Below, in pieces: positions 17,806-26,833 of a stretch of DNA of 64,000 nucleotides. The notes under the pieces are model-generated. The model was not told the DNA's origin and made no database searches. It saw nothing but the letters and a program-made list of their open reading frames with translations. Origin of the DNA: Lewinella sp. W8 (GTDB lineage Bacteria > Bacteroidota > Bacteroidia > Chitinophagales > Saprospiraceae); the NCBI RefSeq assembly GCF_004375085.3, contig NZ_SNAQ03000016.1:1-64000 (forward strand), given 5' to 3'. Within the stretch, counting starts at the first letter, position 1. The number at the start of each line of letters is the position of its first letter. The position numbers were made by a program, and so were the translations under genes.

Positions 17806-17986
17806 GGTCAATGAGGCCGGAAATCGGGCCCGAGTGACGACGACAAAAGCGACTGACATGTGTTTTGAGTGAGTTTTGTCGTGAGGGAAGTCGGATGGCT
17901 TCCCTCACCTTTTGTCGGTACAAGAATTAGCCGTTTTCATTTTGCAACCTTTTGGGCCTTCTCCGTTTTGCGGAGAGGGCTTTTTT
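17806..17986 (+). ncRNA. Candidate small RNA (~180 nt)
   Basis: Bounded by a perfect -7 box and a strong rho-independent terminator. The inside is highly structured: ACGACAAAA (17837) can pair with TTTTGTCGT (17873), then GTGAGGGAAG pairs perfectly with CTTCCCTCAC around an 8-nt loop (about 17880-17907), and a third TTTTGTCGG follows, which could compete for the ACGACAAAA strand. This three-way competition is what one expects of a switching leader or a regulatory RNA. The only peptide frames are under 10 codons. Family unknown; not a tmRNA, SRP or RNase P RNA by its motifs. Confidence 0.5.
17956..17986 (+). terminator. Strong rho-independent terminator
   Basis: GCCTTCTCCG pairs with CGGAGAGGGC (one G-U pair) around TTTTG, followed by TTTTTT. 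Confidence 0.85.
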
Positions 17987-18059
17987 GCCCCCGAGGCCCA
18001 CTCCTCCTAAAGCTGAACCCTATTCTTGACCGTGAAGAGTGGGCATCGTCATGGGAGTT

Positions 18060-18069
18060 TGTTTTCTTT
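18060..18069 (+). promoter_or_regulatory. Possible -7 box before the phosphotransferase
   Basis: TTTTCTTTG differs from TAnnTTTG only in the A. It ends about 5 nt before ATG 18075, so the transcript would be nearly leaderless. Confidence 0.35.
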
Positions 18070-18074
18070 GTACC

Positions 18075-19094
18075 ATGGCAACGGACGCACAGCGCTTTGA
18101 GGCGGCAACGAACAGCTCCTGGTTTTTGGAACAGGATGACCGCAACCGTTTACAGGCCTACCTGAAACACATTGATTATCTGCTGCCGAACGAGCGGATT
18201 ATGGCCGCACCCTCGGCGGGGGAAGGAAACATGAACCTTACCCTCAGAGTGTTTACGGACCGACGTCATTTCATCCTGAAGCAAAGCCGGCCCTGGGTGG
18301 CCAAATTCCCCGACATCCCCGCACCGGTTGAACGCATTCACGTAGAACGGGATTTCCTCATGTCCATCAGCCGGGATCGGTTTCTCGAAAGCCACAGTCC
18401 GGAATTGTTACGTGCCGATAGCGCTAATTACGTCCTGCTCATGGAAGACGTCGGAGATGCCTCCGACCTCAGTGCTATCTACCGGGAAGGTGAAACTTTG
18501 GCGGAGCAGGACCTGAAGACGCTAACGACCTACGCAGCCACCCTGCACCAGCTTTGTCCGATGGGTTACCCCGAGAACCGGCCCCTGAGGGAGTTGAATC
18601 ACGCCCATATTTTTGACCTGCCGTTCCGACCGGATAACGGGTTTCCACTGGAAGCCATTCATCCGGGATTGGCGGACGTCGCCCGGCCATTTCAGCACGA
18701 TCAGCGGTTGAGAAATCGGGCCACCGCCCTGGGGGAACGCTATTTGAGTCCGGGCCCCTGCCTGCTTCACGGAGATTACTACCCCGGCTCCTTCCTCCGG
18801 ATTGACGACCGACTGACGATCATTGACGCGGAGTTTTCCTTCTGCGGAACCCCGGAATTTGATCTCGGAGTACTGCGGGCGCACCTGCTGCTGGCCCAAA
18901 CGCCACCGCCCCTGTTGGAGGTCATCCGACGGGAATACACCCCCGTTACTCAGGACTTTTCCTGGGAGCTCGTGGAAGATTTCTGTAACGTGGAAATTAT
19001 GCGCCGGCTGATCGGGATCGCCCAGCTTCCCCTGGAATTAAGCCTGGAGGAACGGCAGCAAATGCTCGAACGGGCGCGGGCGGGTTTGGTCTAG
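18075..19094 (+). CDS. Phosphotransferase related to 5-methylthioribose kinase
   Basis: 339-residue small-molecule kinase of the APH/choline kinase/MtnK fold. CLLHGDYYPGSFLRIDD near residue 235 is the catalytic loop; the GS in place of the usual N is the pattern of methylthioribose kinase (HGDLHxGS). IIDAEFSFCGTPEFDLG follows with the metal-binding Asp. The N-terminus GEGNMNLTLRV fits the MtnK nucleotide loop. This suggests a role in methylthioadenosine salvage, but no other mtn gene is nearby, so the substrate is an inference. ATG 18075 is chosen over GTG 18039 because of the adjacent -7-like box. A terminator and candidate sRNA lie just upstream. Confidence 0.75.
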   Translation: MATDAQRFEAATNSSWFLEQDDRNRLQAYLKHIDYLLPNERIMAAPSAGEGNMNLTLRVFTDRRHFILKQSRPWVAKFPDIPAPVERIHVERDFLMSISRDRFLESHSPELLRADSANYVLLMEDVGDASDLSAIYREGETLAEQDLKTLTTYAATLHQLCPMGYPENRPLRELNHAHIFDLPFRPDNGFPLEAIHPGLADVARPFQHDQRLRNRATALGERYLSPGPCLLHGDYYPGSFLRIDDRLTIIDAEFSFCGTPEFDLGVLRAHLLLAQTPPPLLEVIRREYTPVTQDFSWELVEDFCNVEIMRRLIGIAQLPLELSLEERQQMLERARAGLV

Positions 19095-19160
19095 ACAACC
19101 CCCCGCACCATACCTACGTTAATTGGTTGTCCTTTGGCGTGAGAGTAGCGTTAATTGCGG

Positions 19161-19168
19161 TACTTTTG
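19161..19168 (+). promoter_or_regulatory. Predicted secA -7 box
   Basis: TACTTTTG, perfect TAnnTTTG. It is about 230 nt upstream of the secA ATG, which implies a long leader, unlike most other boxes in this window. The leader can form small hairpins (CTTCTTCT..AGGAGAAG) and ends with GGGGCGAGG..GCAGGTGC, a fragment of the 60-bp repeat. Confidence 0.5.
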
Positions 19169-19397
19169 CCCAAAGTTTTCCGGCCGACCTGCTTCTTCTG
19201 TCAGGAGAAGGCGTGGTCCGCGTGACAATTTGTCGGGTAAGGAGCTTTGGCGCGGTATTCGCCCAACCCTGACCCGGAAGCGGGGTATATTGGCCGCCCA
19301 TATTTATTTATCGATCTCAACCAAAGCCACGGGGCCTTCTACTCATTAAAACGGGGGCGAGGACGCAGGTGCAAAGTTGACCAGTCAAAGCAAAGTT

Positions 19398-22300
19398 ATG
19401 TTTAAAGCGCTCAAAAAATTATTCGGTTCTAAACAGGACCGCGACGTAGCGAAGTATCAGCCCATTGTAGAAGATATTAATAGTATTTACGCTGGCCTTG
19501 AGAAGCTTAGTAATGATGAATTGAGGGAACGGACGACGGAATTTCGTCGGCGCATCGCTGAATATTTGTCCTCCATTGATGAAGAAATCGTCAAACTCGA
19601 AAAAGAAGGGAACGAAGAACCCGATTTTCGCCAGAAAGACCTGATTTATAAGGAGGTTGACCGCCTGCAGGAGCAGCGCAACCAGGAGCTTGAGGTTGTT
19701 TTGAACGAGATATTGCCGGAAGCTTTTGCTACCGTAAAGGAAGCGGCCCGCCGACTCAGCGCCGGCCCCATCCGCGTGACGGCCACCGAGGCGGATCGTG
19801 ACCTGGCCGCTAACCCGAAGAAGGGGCACGTAACCATCGAGGGCAACGAAGCCATCTATAATAATGAATGGGTGGCCGCTGGTGGTGAGATCAAGTGGAA
19901 CATGGTGCACTACGACGTACAGCTCATTGGCGGTATGGCCCTGCACGACGGTAAAATCGCCGAGATGCAAACCGGTGAGGGTAAAACCCTGGTGGCTACG
20001 CTCCCCGCCTACCTTAACGGATTAAGTGGCCGGGGTGTGCACGTGGTAACCGTAAACGATTACCTGGCCCGCCGGGACGCAGAGTGGATTGGCCCCCTCA
20101 TGGAATTCCTCGGGCTGAGCATCGACTGTATCGACTACCACCGTCCCCACAGCCCGGAACGCCGCTCCGCCTACGGGAAGGACATTACCTACGGCACCAA
20201 CAACGAGTTTGGTTTCGATTACCTGCGTGATAACATGGCTCGTTCGGCCACCGACAAGGTGCAGGGGAACCATCACTACGCCATGATTGACGAGGTGGAC
20301 TCGGTACTGATCGACGACGCCCGGACGCCACTGATCATCTCCGGTCCCGTCACCAACAGCAGTGACGACCAGGAGTACGTGGACCTGAAAGTCCACATCG
20401 AAAAATTGGTCGCCGAGCAGCAGAAGCTGGCCAATAAGTTCCTCACCGAAGCGAAAAAGCTCTTCAAGGAGGGCGCCATCGGCTCCGAAGAAGGAGAAGC
20501 GGGTATGGCCCTGCTGCGCGCCCACCGGGCGCTGCCCAAAAGCCGGGCGCTGATCAAATTCCTTAGTCAGGAAGGCGTGCGGGTGCTCCTGCAGAAAACG
20601 GACAACGTCTACATGGCGGAAAACAACAAGCGGATGCCGGAGGTAGACGCGGAGTTGCTGTTCACCATCGACGAGAAAAACCGGCAGGTAGACCTCACGG
20701 ATCGCGGAGTAGCTTACCTTTCCCGCTACAACGAAGATCCGGAGTTCTTCATCATGCCGAACCTGGCCGACAGCATGGCCGAAATTGATAAGCGGGATGA
20801 CCTCTCCAAAGAAGAGAAGGACCTGGCCAAAAACAAGGTCTCCCAGGACTTCGGCGTGAAGTCCAAGCGTCTCCACGCCATTCACCAGTTGCTCAAGGCC
20901 TATACGCTCTTCGAGCGGGACAGTGAGTACGTGGTCATGGAAGGACAGGTCAAAATTGTCGACGAACAAACCGGCCGGATGATGGAAGGCCGTCGGTACA
21001 GCGATGGTCTGCACCAGGCCCTGGAGGCCAAGGAAAACGTAAAGGTGGGCGAGATCACCCAGACCTACGCCACCGTTACGCTGCAGAACTACTTCCGGAT
21101 GTACCACAAGCTTTCCGGTATGACCGGTACCGCCGAAACGGAAGCCGGCGAATTCTGGGACATTTATAAGCTGGACGTGGTGGTAATCCCCACCAACCGG
21201 CCCATTCAGCGCGATGACCGGAACGACCTGATCTATAAAACGGACCGCGAGAAGTTCAATGCGGTGATCAATGACGTCGTTGCCTTGAGTGAGGCGGGCA
21301 GACCCATACTCGTGGGTACCACTTCCGTAGACATCAGTGAGAAACTGAGCCGGATGCTGAATCTCCGGGGCATCGATCACAACGTACTTAACGCCAAGCA
21401 ACACCAGCGGGAAGCCGACATTGTGGCCGAAGCGGGCCGCCCCGGAAAGGTGACCATCGCCACCAACATGGCCGGTCGGGGTACGGACATCAAGATCAGC
21501 GACGAAGTAAAGCAGGCGGGTGGCCTGGCCATCATCGGCACCGAACGCCACGACAGTCGCCGGGTAGACCGCCAGCTGCGGGGTCGTGCCGGTCGTCAGG
21601 GAGACCCCGGTTCCAGCCAGTTTTACGTCAGCCTGGAGGACAAGCTGATGCGCTACTTCCAGAGCGAACGCATCGCCAAGTGGATGGACCGCGCCGGCCA
21701 CCAGGAAGGTGACGTGATTCAGGCTGGCCTCGTGACCAAGTCCATCGAGAATGCCCAGAAAAAGGTAGAAGAAAACAACTTCGGCACCCGTAAGCGACTG
21801 CTGGAGTACGATGACGTCATGAACATTCAGCGGGAAGCCATCTACCGCAAACGGAATAACGCCCTCACCGGAGACCGCCTCAAGCTGGACCTGAACAACA
21901 TGTTTGAAGGGCTCATCGACGACATCGTCTACGCCAACAAGCAACAGGGAGACTACGATAGTTTCCGCTTCGAATGTCAGCGCCTCCTCGGCTTTGACCC
22001 CAGCATCGAAGCGCCGGACTTCAACGAGGGGAACATCAACGATCTGGCCGATCAGCTGCTTGACCAGTTCCATGCGTTCTACGAACGCAAGATGCTCCTG
22101 CTCATTGACCGGGTAATGCCCACCATCCGCCGGGTCACCGTCGAACAGCCCGGACAGTACAAGCGTATCATTATCCCCTTCACGGACGGCAGTACGCATC
22201 CGTTGATGATCACGGCGGATATCGAAAAGGCCGTCGAGACCAATGGCCGGAGCATCATCTCCGACATCGAGCAGGCGGTTACCCTCGCCATTATCGACGA

Positions 22301-22706
22301 TAACTGGAAGGAGCACCTGCGCTCCATGGATGAACTGAAGGCATCCACCAGTCTGGCCTCTTTTGAGCAAAAAGATCCACTGGTCATCTACAAGATGGAG
22401 GCCTACAACCTCTTTGAGGGGCTGGTCCGCCGGGTTAATGAGGCGACCACGACCTACCTGGCCAAGGGTGACCTGGAGCTGCAGCAACCGGAAGACGTCA
22501 AGGAAGCCCGTGCGCCGCGCCGCCCGGTAGCTACGAAAACCCAGACCAACCGAAGTGCCGAGGAACAGGCCGCCCGCCAGGCGGCAGAGGGCGTTAGCCA
22601 GCGACAAAAAGTGGAAACTTTTCAGCGGCAAACGGCCAAAGTAAAGCGTAATGACCCCTGCCCCTGCGGCAGCGGGAAAAAGTATAAGCACTGCCACGGT
22701 AAGTAA
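19398..22706 (+). CDS. secA: Preprotein translocase ATPase SecA
   Basis: Motor of the Sec export pathway, acting at the inner membrane with SecYEG. The 1102 residues are longer than the E. coli protein (901), as usual in Bacteroidota, which carry insertions in the first motor domain. MQTGEGKTLVATL near residue 190 is Walker A; IDEVDSVLIDDARTPLIISG is Walker B/DEAD; TNMAGRGTDIKI and RQLRGRAGRQGDPGSS are the second motor domain motifs; the C-terminal zinc motif CPCGSGKKYKHCH binds SecB or ribosomes in relatives. ATG 19398 (MFKALKKLFGSKQ) is preferred to the TTG at 19377. Confidence 0.97.
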   Translation: MFKALKKLFGSKQDRDVAKYQPIVEDINSIYAGLEKLSNDELRERTTEFRRRIAEYLSSIDEEIVKLEKEGNEEPDFRQKDLIYKEVDRLQEQRNQELEVVLNEILPEAFATVKEAARRLSAGPIRVTATEADRDLAANPKKGHVTIEGNEAIYNNEWVAAGGEIKWNMVHYDVQLIGGMALHDGKIAEMQTGEGKTLVATLPAYLNGLSGRGVHVVTVNDYLARRDAEWIGPLMEFLGLSIDCIDYHRPHSPERRSAYGKDITYGTNNEFGFDYLRDNMARSATDKVQGNHHYAMIDEVDSVLIDDARTPLIISGPVTNSSDDQEYVDLKVHIEKLVAEQQKLANKFLTEAKKLFKEGAIGSEEGEAGMALLRAHRALPKSRALIKFLSQEGVRVLLQKTDNVYMAENNKRMPEVDAELLFTIDEKNRQVDLTDRGVAYLSRYNEDPEFFIMPNLADSMAEIDKRDDLSKEEKDLAKNKVSQDFGVKSKRLHAIHQLLKAYTLFERDSEYVVMEGQVKIVDEQTGRMMEGRRYSDGLHQALEAKENVKVGEITQTYATVTLQNYFRMYHKLSGMTGTAETEAGEFWDIYKLDVVVIPTNRPIQRDDRNDLIYKTDREKFNAVINDVVALSEAGRPILVGTTSVDISEKLSRMLNLRGIDHNVLNAKQHQREADIVAEAGRPGKVTIATNMAGRGTDIKISDEVKQAGGLAIIGTERHDSRRVDRQLRGRAGRQGDPGSSQFYVSLEDKLMRYFQSERIAKWMDRAGHQEGDVIQAGLVTKSIENAQKKVEENNFGTRKRLLEYDDVMNIQREAIYRKRNNALTGDRLKLDLNNMFEGLIDDIVYANKQQGDYDSFRFECQRLLGFDPSIEAPDFNEGNINDLADQLLDQFHAFYERKMLLLIDRVMPTIRRVTVEQPGQYKRIIIPFTDGSTHPLMITADIEKAVETNGRSIISDIEQAVTLAIIDDNWKEHLRSMDELKASTSLASFEQKDPLVIYKMEAYNLFEGLVRRVNEATTTYLAKGDLELQQPEDVKEARAPRRPVATKTQTNRSAEEQAARQAAEGVSQRQKVETFQRQTAKVKRNDPCPCGSGKKYKHCHGK

Positions 22707-22784
22707 ATACTGCGTCCGGTGTCGCTTTCTGCCAGAATGTGTTCTCCGGGCAGCTAGAATCACTCCGGCTTGCGGTATATTGCA

Positions 22785-22835
22785 GCCCCAACGATAACCG
22801 AGTTCCCCAGTTATAACTCCGGTTGTGGTTGGGGC
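22785..22835. terminator. Long hairpin after secA
   Basis: GCCCCAAC (22785) pairs with GTTGGGGC (22828) and an inner stem ACCGAGTT / AACTCCGGT forms within it. It follows secA by 80 bp and precedes deoC. No strong T-run; it could be a terminator, an RNA-stabilising structure or the deoC leader. Confidence 0.45.
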
Positions 22836-22977
22836 TGTCTACTTTCCAGGAGTGTTTTTTGCCCGGGCTGAATTGCCGGGGGCTGACCATCCCACGGATA
22901 ACCGACAGTGGTTTTATCGTTGGTTTTGCTACCCCACTGAACATTTTTCAACCCTACTGGGCATAACTTGCTGGATT

Positions 22978-23613
22978 TTGCATCAATTCATTGATCACAC
23001 CTTTCTCTCTCCCCAAACGACTACCGCTGATGTTGATCGCGTGTGCCAAGAAGCCATCGCGCATCAGTTTTACGCAGTGTGCGTACCTCCCTTTTTTGTG
23101 GGCCACGCCCGGAATGCCCTGCAGGGATCCCGGGTGAAGGTCGCCACGGTAATCGGATTCCCCTACGGATACGCCGAGACGCCGGTTAAGGTCCAGGAAA
23201 TCCGCCGTGCCATGGAAGAAGGCGCCGACGAGCTGGACGTGGTAATCAACCTGGCGGCCGTCAAATCTGAAGACTGGTCCTACGTACGTTCCGATCTGTC
23301 GGCGGTCACCACCGCGGCCCGCCTGAAGGGTAAGGTCAGTAAGCTGATTATTGAAATCGGCGTGCTGAATGAAGAGGAAAGACGGCAGGTTTGCGATATT
23401 TGTAATGAAATCAGACCCGATTTCGTTAAAACGTCTACCGGGACGCAAGGCGGAGCCAAGGTGGCGGACGTCCAGTACTTGCGCCGTATTTTGCATCCCG
23501 ACATTAAAATTAAGGCCAGCGGTGGCATCCGAACGCCCGCCGACGCCAAGGCCCTGGTGGATGCCGGTGCCGATCGTCTGGGTACTTCTTCGGGCCCCGC
23601 ACTGGTGCGCTAA
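22978..23613 (+). CDS. deoC: Deoxyribose-phosphate aldolase
   Basis: Splits 2-deoxyribose 5-phosphate into acetaldehyde and glyceraldehyde 3-phosphate in deoxynucleoside catabolism. The class I aldolase signature is intact: ELDVVINLAAVKS (catalytic Asp), FVKTSTGTQGGAK (Schiff-base Lys) and IKASGGIRT (second Lys). The start is TTG 22978, giving HQFIDHTFLSP, which aligns with the usual N-terminus; the open frame reaches back to 22825 but those 51 residues are not family-like and overlap a hairpin. 211 residues from this start, close to the family norm. Followed closely by the SPOR gene and rodA. Confidence 0.9.
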   Translation: MHQFIDHTFLSPQTTTADVDRVCQEAIAHQFYAVCVPPFFVGHARNALQGSRVKVATVIGFPYGYAETPVKVQEIRRAMEEGADELDVVINLAAVKSEDWSYVRSDLSAVTTAARLKGKVSKLIIEIGVLNEEERRQVCDICNEIRPDFVKTSTGTQGGAKVADVQYLRRILHPDIKIKASGGIRTPADAKALVDAGADRLGTSSGPALVR

Positions 23614-23622
23614 TTTCTCGCT

Positions 23623-24030
23623 ATGAAATCGTTTACCTTTCTTCTTTCCCTGTTTTGCCTGCTCGTGATCAACACCGGCCTCAACGCCCAGGCGAGTATC
23701 GCCATCAAGGAAGAGGAAAAAGTGGTGGACCTGCTGGAATTATTCCAGACCAGTAACGAAACCACGACCAAGATGGAAGGATGGCGGGTGCAAATCCTGG
23801 CCACCACCGACCGCCGTCGACTGGAGACGGTAGAAAACATGTTTAAGGTCAATTATCCCAGCGTTCCCGTAGACTGGGTGCACGCCAAGCCCTACTACAA
23901 GTTGCGGGCGGGAGCCTTTCAAACCAAGCAGGAAGCCGAAAGGCTCAAGTACACTCTGAGCAAGCAATTCGAGGGCGTATACCTCGTTAAAGATGAAGTA
24001 GAGGAGAGCGAGCTGCTCCGGATGTACTAA
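23623..24030 (+). CDS. Small exported SPOR-domain protein
   Basis: 135-residue protein with a signal peptide (KSFTFLLSLFCLLVINTGLNAQ) and one SPOR-type domain in the C-terminal half: GWRVQILATTDRR ... YYKLRAGAFQTKQEAERLKYTL. SPOR domains bind peptidoglycan strands lacking stem peptides. It begins 10 nt after deoC and ends 5 nt before rodA, so it is likely co-transcribed with rodA and may act in cell-wall growth. Bacteroidota often have such short SPOR proteins; the exact role is not known. Confidence 0.85.
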   Translation: MKSFTFLLSLFCLLVINTGLNAQASIAIKEEEKVVDLLELFQTSNETTTKMEGWRVQILATTDRRRLETVENMFKVNYPSVPVDWVHAKPYYKLRAGAFQTKQEAERLKYTLSKQFEGVYLVKDEVEESELLRMY

Positions 24031-24035
24031 TCTTT

Positions 24036-25457
24036 ATGTTGGGATCAGGTTACAATAAGTCTTCGATTGATTATCCGCTGGTGTTCGGGTACGCCTTTCT
24101 GGTCGTCCTGGGGCTCATGATGATCCATTCGGCGGGCCGTCCCCCCGAAGGCTACGAAGAAGACCTGGCCGAAATGCTCTTCACGCCGGTGGGCAAACAG
24201 TTCATCTGGTTCATCATCTCCATGGGGGCCTGGTTCTTCATCAATCACTTTGCGGACCGACAACTCTGGATCGTAGGGGCCTATCCCATCTACGCCATTA
24301 CCCTGATTCTTTTGGTACTGGTGGCCCTGCTGGGCAAAGAAATCAACGGCGCCCGCTCCTGGTTCAGCCTGGCGGGTTTCACCTTTCAGCCCAGCGAACT
24401 GGCGAAGTTTGGTACCTGTCTGGCCATGGCCGCCTACCTGAGCCAGTGGGGAGAAAAGATCAATAAGCTCTCCGTAATGCTGGGAGGCGTTGCCCTTTGG
24501 GCCGTCCCCTCCGTCCTGATCCTCGGCCAGCCCGACCTGGGGTCGGCCGTGGTGTTCAGTTCCTTTTTACTGGTCATGTACCGGGAGGGCTTGTCGCCAC
24601 TCCTCCTGGTTTTCGGGTTCTTCACCATCGGGATGTTCATCCTGGGTATCCTGCAGGCACCTCCGATACTAATGGTGGGGCTCCTGTGCATCGCACTGTT
24701 TGTGCTGGGGCTTTTAGTCCCCCGGAGAAAAAGGTGGTGGACCCTGGGCGCCGCCTGCTTTACCGCTGCGGCCATCGTTCTTTATCTGATGGAGATTCCG
24801 GTCTGGGGCATCATTCTCGGACTGACCCTGGTTTTTGGGGTCTACGCGGCCTACCATACTCTCCGGCAGAATGGCCGGTTGGCGGCCCTAGTATCTGGTG
24901 CTCTGATCTGGGGTTGCCTGGTGGGGTTTGCGGCCAACTTTACCTTCTTTAACGTACTACGCCCCCACCAACAGGATCGCTTCAACGCCTGGCTGCGACC
25001 CGAAGGAATGGACAGCCAGGGGGCGCTCTACAATGTATTGCAATCCAAGCTGGCCATTGCCGCCGGCGGCCTGAAGGGTAAGGGGCTCTGGGGAGGAACC
25101 ATGACCCGCTTTGACTACGTGCCCGCGCAGAACACGGACTTCATCTTCTGCACCATCGCCGAAGAGCAGGGCTTTTTGGGCTCTACGGTAGTCATCCTCA
25201 CCTTCCTGTTTTTGATGTGGCGGATCAGCCAGATCGCCGAACGACAAAAGCGCCCCTTCGTGCGGGCCTACGCTTACGGGATTCTGGGCATTCTGCTGAT
25301 TCACGTCGTGGTAAATATCGGCATGACCATGGGCGTAATGCCCGTCATCGGAATCCCCCTGCCGTTCATGTCAAAGGGGGGCTCTTCCCTGCTGTGCTTC
25401 ACGATCATGCTGGCCGTTTTGCTTAAGCTGGATAAACACCGGGAAGCCGTGGGCTGA
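24036..25457 (+). CDS. rodA: Rod-shape SEDS peptidoglycan glycosyltransferase
   Basis: Polytopic SEDS protein that polymerises glycan strands of the cell wall with a class B PBP during elongation. 473 residues with about ten or more hydrophobic segments. INGARSWFSLAGFTFQPSELAKFG near residue 105 and GIPLPFMSKGGSSLL near 440 are the SEDS signatures; FIFCTIAEEQGFLGS is the conserved loop with the active-site-adjacent acidic residues. RodA rather than FtsW is inferred from the Bacteroidota type and from absence of dcw neighbours; the partner PBP2/mreBCD genes are not in the window. Starts 5 nt after the SPOR gene. Confidence 0.9.
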   Translation: MLGSGYNKSSIDYPLVFGYAFLVVLGLMMIHSAGRPPEGYEEDLAEMLFTPVGKQFIWFIISMGAWFFINHFADRQLWIVGAYPIYAITLILLVLVALLGKEINGARSWFSLAGFTFQPSELAKFGTCLAMAAYLSQWGEKINKLSVMLGGVALWAVPSVLILGQPDLGSAVVFSSFLLVMYREGLSPLLLVFGFFTIGMFILGILQAPPILMVGLLCIALFVLGLLVPRRKRWWTLGAACFTAAAIVLYLMEIPVWGIILGLTLVFGVYAAYHTLRQNGRLAALVSGALIWGCLVGFAANFTFFNVLRPHQQDRFNAWLRPEGMDSQGALYNVLQSKLAIAAGGLKGKGLWGGTMTRFDYVPAQNTDFIFCTIAEEQGFLGSTVVILTFLFLMWRISQIAERQKRPFVRAYAYGILGILLIHVVVNIGMTMGVMPVIGIPLPFMSKGGSSLLCFTIMLAVLLKLDKHREAVG

Positions 25458-25504
25458 TCCCTTATCTTGGGGAGAAAATTAATTCACCTCAGTTGGTGCA
25501 ACCC

Positions 25505-25546
25505 TTTATTGCTCGCTTCGTCCTTCTTAACAAATAGAGCAATAAA
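25505..25546. repeat. 10-bp inverted repeat before the sigma-factor gene
   Basis: TTTATTGCTC (25505-25514) and GAGCAATAAA (25537-25546) are perfect inverted repeats 22 bp apart, 34 bp before the sigma-factor ATG. Could be an operator, or a weak terminator/hairpin for rodA. Confidence 0.4.
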
Positions 25547-25579
25547 ACAAAAGTGGGAGCACAGTCAACCATAAAATCT

Positions 25580-26140
25580 ATGCCCTCCTCCGCTGATTAT
25601 CGCGACACACACCGCGAGTTGGTACTGGGATGCCAGCGTAAAGACCGGAACGCCCAACGGGCGCTCTACGGCCACTACGCCAAACCCATGTACAACTTGT
25701 GCCTACGGATGCTCCGACATTCCCACGACGCAGAAGATGTTCTGCAGGTGGCCTTTGTCGACATCTTCGGCAAGATCGAAACCTTCAATTTTGATGCTTC
25801 GATCAGTGCCTGGATTAAGCGAATCGTCATTAACCGCTGCATCGACCACCTGAAGAAGCGACGGTTACTGACCACCGATCTGGACACGAACCGTCACGAC
25901 GCGGCCGCTGAGGAGGACACGGCACCCGCGCTCGGCGCCCAGGAACTGAGCGTAGAGAAAATCAAAAATGCCACCATGAAGCTGAGTGAAGGCTACCGGG
26001 TGGTTCTTTCTCTCTACCTCTTCGAGGGCTACGACCACGAGGAAATCGCCCAGATTCTGGGCATCAGCGTAGGCACGAGTAAATCACAATACAGCCGTGC
26101 CCGCAAACGACTTGCAGCTTTATTAACCGACAACAATTAA
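25580..26140 (+). CDS. ECF-type RNA polymerase sigma factor
   Basis: 186-residue sigma-70 family protein. Region 2 is seen in LVLGCQRKDRNAQRALYGHY and HDAEDVLQVAFVDIF (about residues 10-62), and region 4 in VVLSLYLFEGYDHEEIAQILGISVGTSKSQYSRARKRL (about 138-175), a helix-turn-helix for -35 binding. ATG 25580 gives a normal ECF N-terminus; the GTG at 25553 would add 9 residues. The next gene, starting 9 nt after the stop, encodes a single-pass membrane protein that is probably its anti-sigma factor. Regulon unknown. Confidence 0.92.
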   Translation: MPSSADYRDTHRELVLGCQRKDRNAQRALYGHYAKPMYNLCLRMLRHSHDAEDVLQVAFVDIFGKIETFNFDASISAWIKRIVINRCIDHLKKRRLLTTDLDTNRHDAAAEEDTAPALGAQELSVEKIKNATMKLSEGYRVVLSLYLFEGYDHEEIAQILGISVGTSKSQYSRARKRLAALLTDNN

Positions 26141-26149
26141 TTAATCCCG

Positions 26150-26833
26150 ATGACTACCGATAACCTAGAAAATTTCATCCGTGAAAACCGGGCGGAGTTT
26201 GACGATGCCGAGCCGGCCGCTGAGCTGTGGGGACGCATCGCCGACCAACTCGGTGACCACGACAACGGACGTGATCCCCTGGAAACGTTCGTCGTCTCCA
26301 ACCGGGATGAATTCGATAACGTAACGCCGCCTCCACGGCTGGAGGGCCGCATCTTTGCTGCCGTCGACGGAAACACGGTCCGCGCCGTGCAGCCAAAGTC
26401 TCGCCTTCGCGCCATTCGCATCCTGTCCCTGGCCGCCAGCTTCCTGCTGGTACTGTCCATCGGATACTGGATGGGAACGAGCCAGCAAAGCCTGGTCAGC
26501 GAAGAAGAATTGGTGGCAAACGAACTGGAAAAAATTGACCCTGAACTGGTGGAGGCCGAAACCTACTACCGACAGGAAATTCAGGCCCAGTTCACCAAAG
26601 TCAGCCAGGTGAATCAGGACCCACAACTCCGGGCGGACCTGGACGAAATTGACAAGCATACGGCCGAAATACGTGCCTCCTTACTGGAAGTTCCCATCTC
26701 CCAGCGCGCGGAACTGGTCAACCAGCTGATTGAGACTTACCGAACGAAACTTGACATTTTGCTGCGGATTCAGCAGCACCTTCCTCCTGGTGAAATATCA
26801 CCGACTCAACAACAAACTACCGATGAAATTTAA
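26150..26833 (+). CDS. Putative membrane anti-sigma factor
   Basis: 227-residue protein with a cytoplasmic N-terminal part (about 1-90) containing two similar acidic blocks (ENFIRENRAEFDDAEPAAELWGRI and ETFVVSNRDEFDNVTPPPRLEGRI), one membrane helix (RILSLAASFLLVLSIGYWMG, about 85-105), and a helical periplasmic tail. It lacks the HxxxCxxC zinc site of ZAS anti-sigma factors. The assignment rests on position directly behind the ECF sigma gene and on topology. Its 3' end overlaps the next gene by 11 bp, indicating translational coupling. Confidence 0.7.
   Translation: MTTDNLENFIRENRAEFDDAEPAAELWGRIADQLGDHDNGRDPLETFVVSNRDEFDNVTPPPRLEGRIFAAVDGNTVRAVQPKSRLRAIRILSLAASFLLVLSIGYWMGTSQQSLVSEEELVANELEKIDPELVEAETYYRQEIQAQFTKVSQVNQDPQLRADLDEIDKHTAEIRASLLEVPISQRAELVNQLIETYRTKLDILLRIQQHLPPGEISPTQQQTTDEI

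Noticed and set aside
20022-22763. Minus-strand open frame of 913 codons opposite secA
   Set aside because: Shadow frame; secA is intact on the plus strand.
22825-22977. N-terminal extension of deoC
   Set aside because: The 51 residues are not family-like, and the region forms part of the hairpin at 22785-22835.
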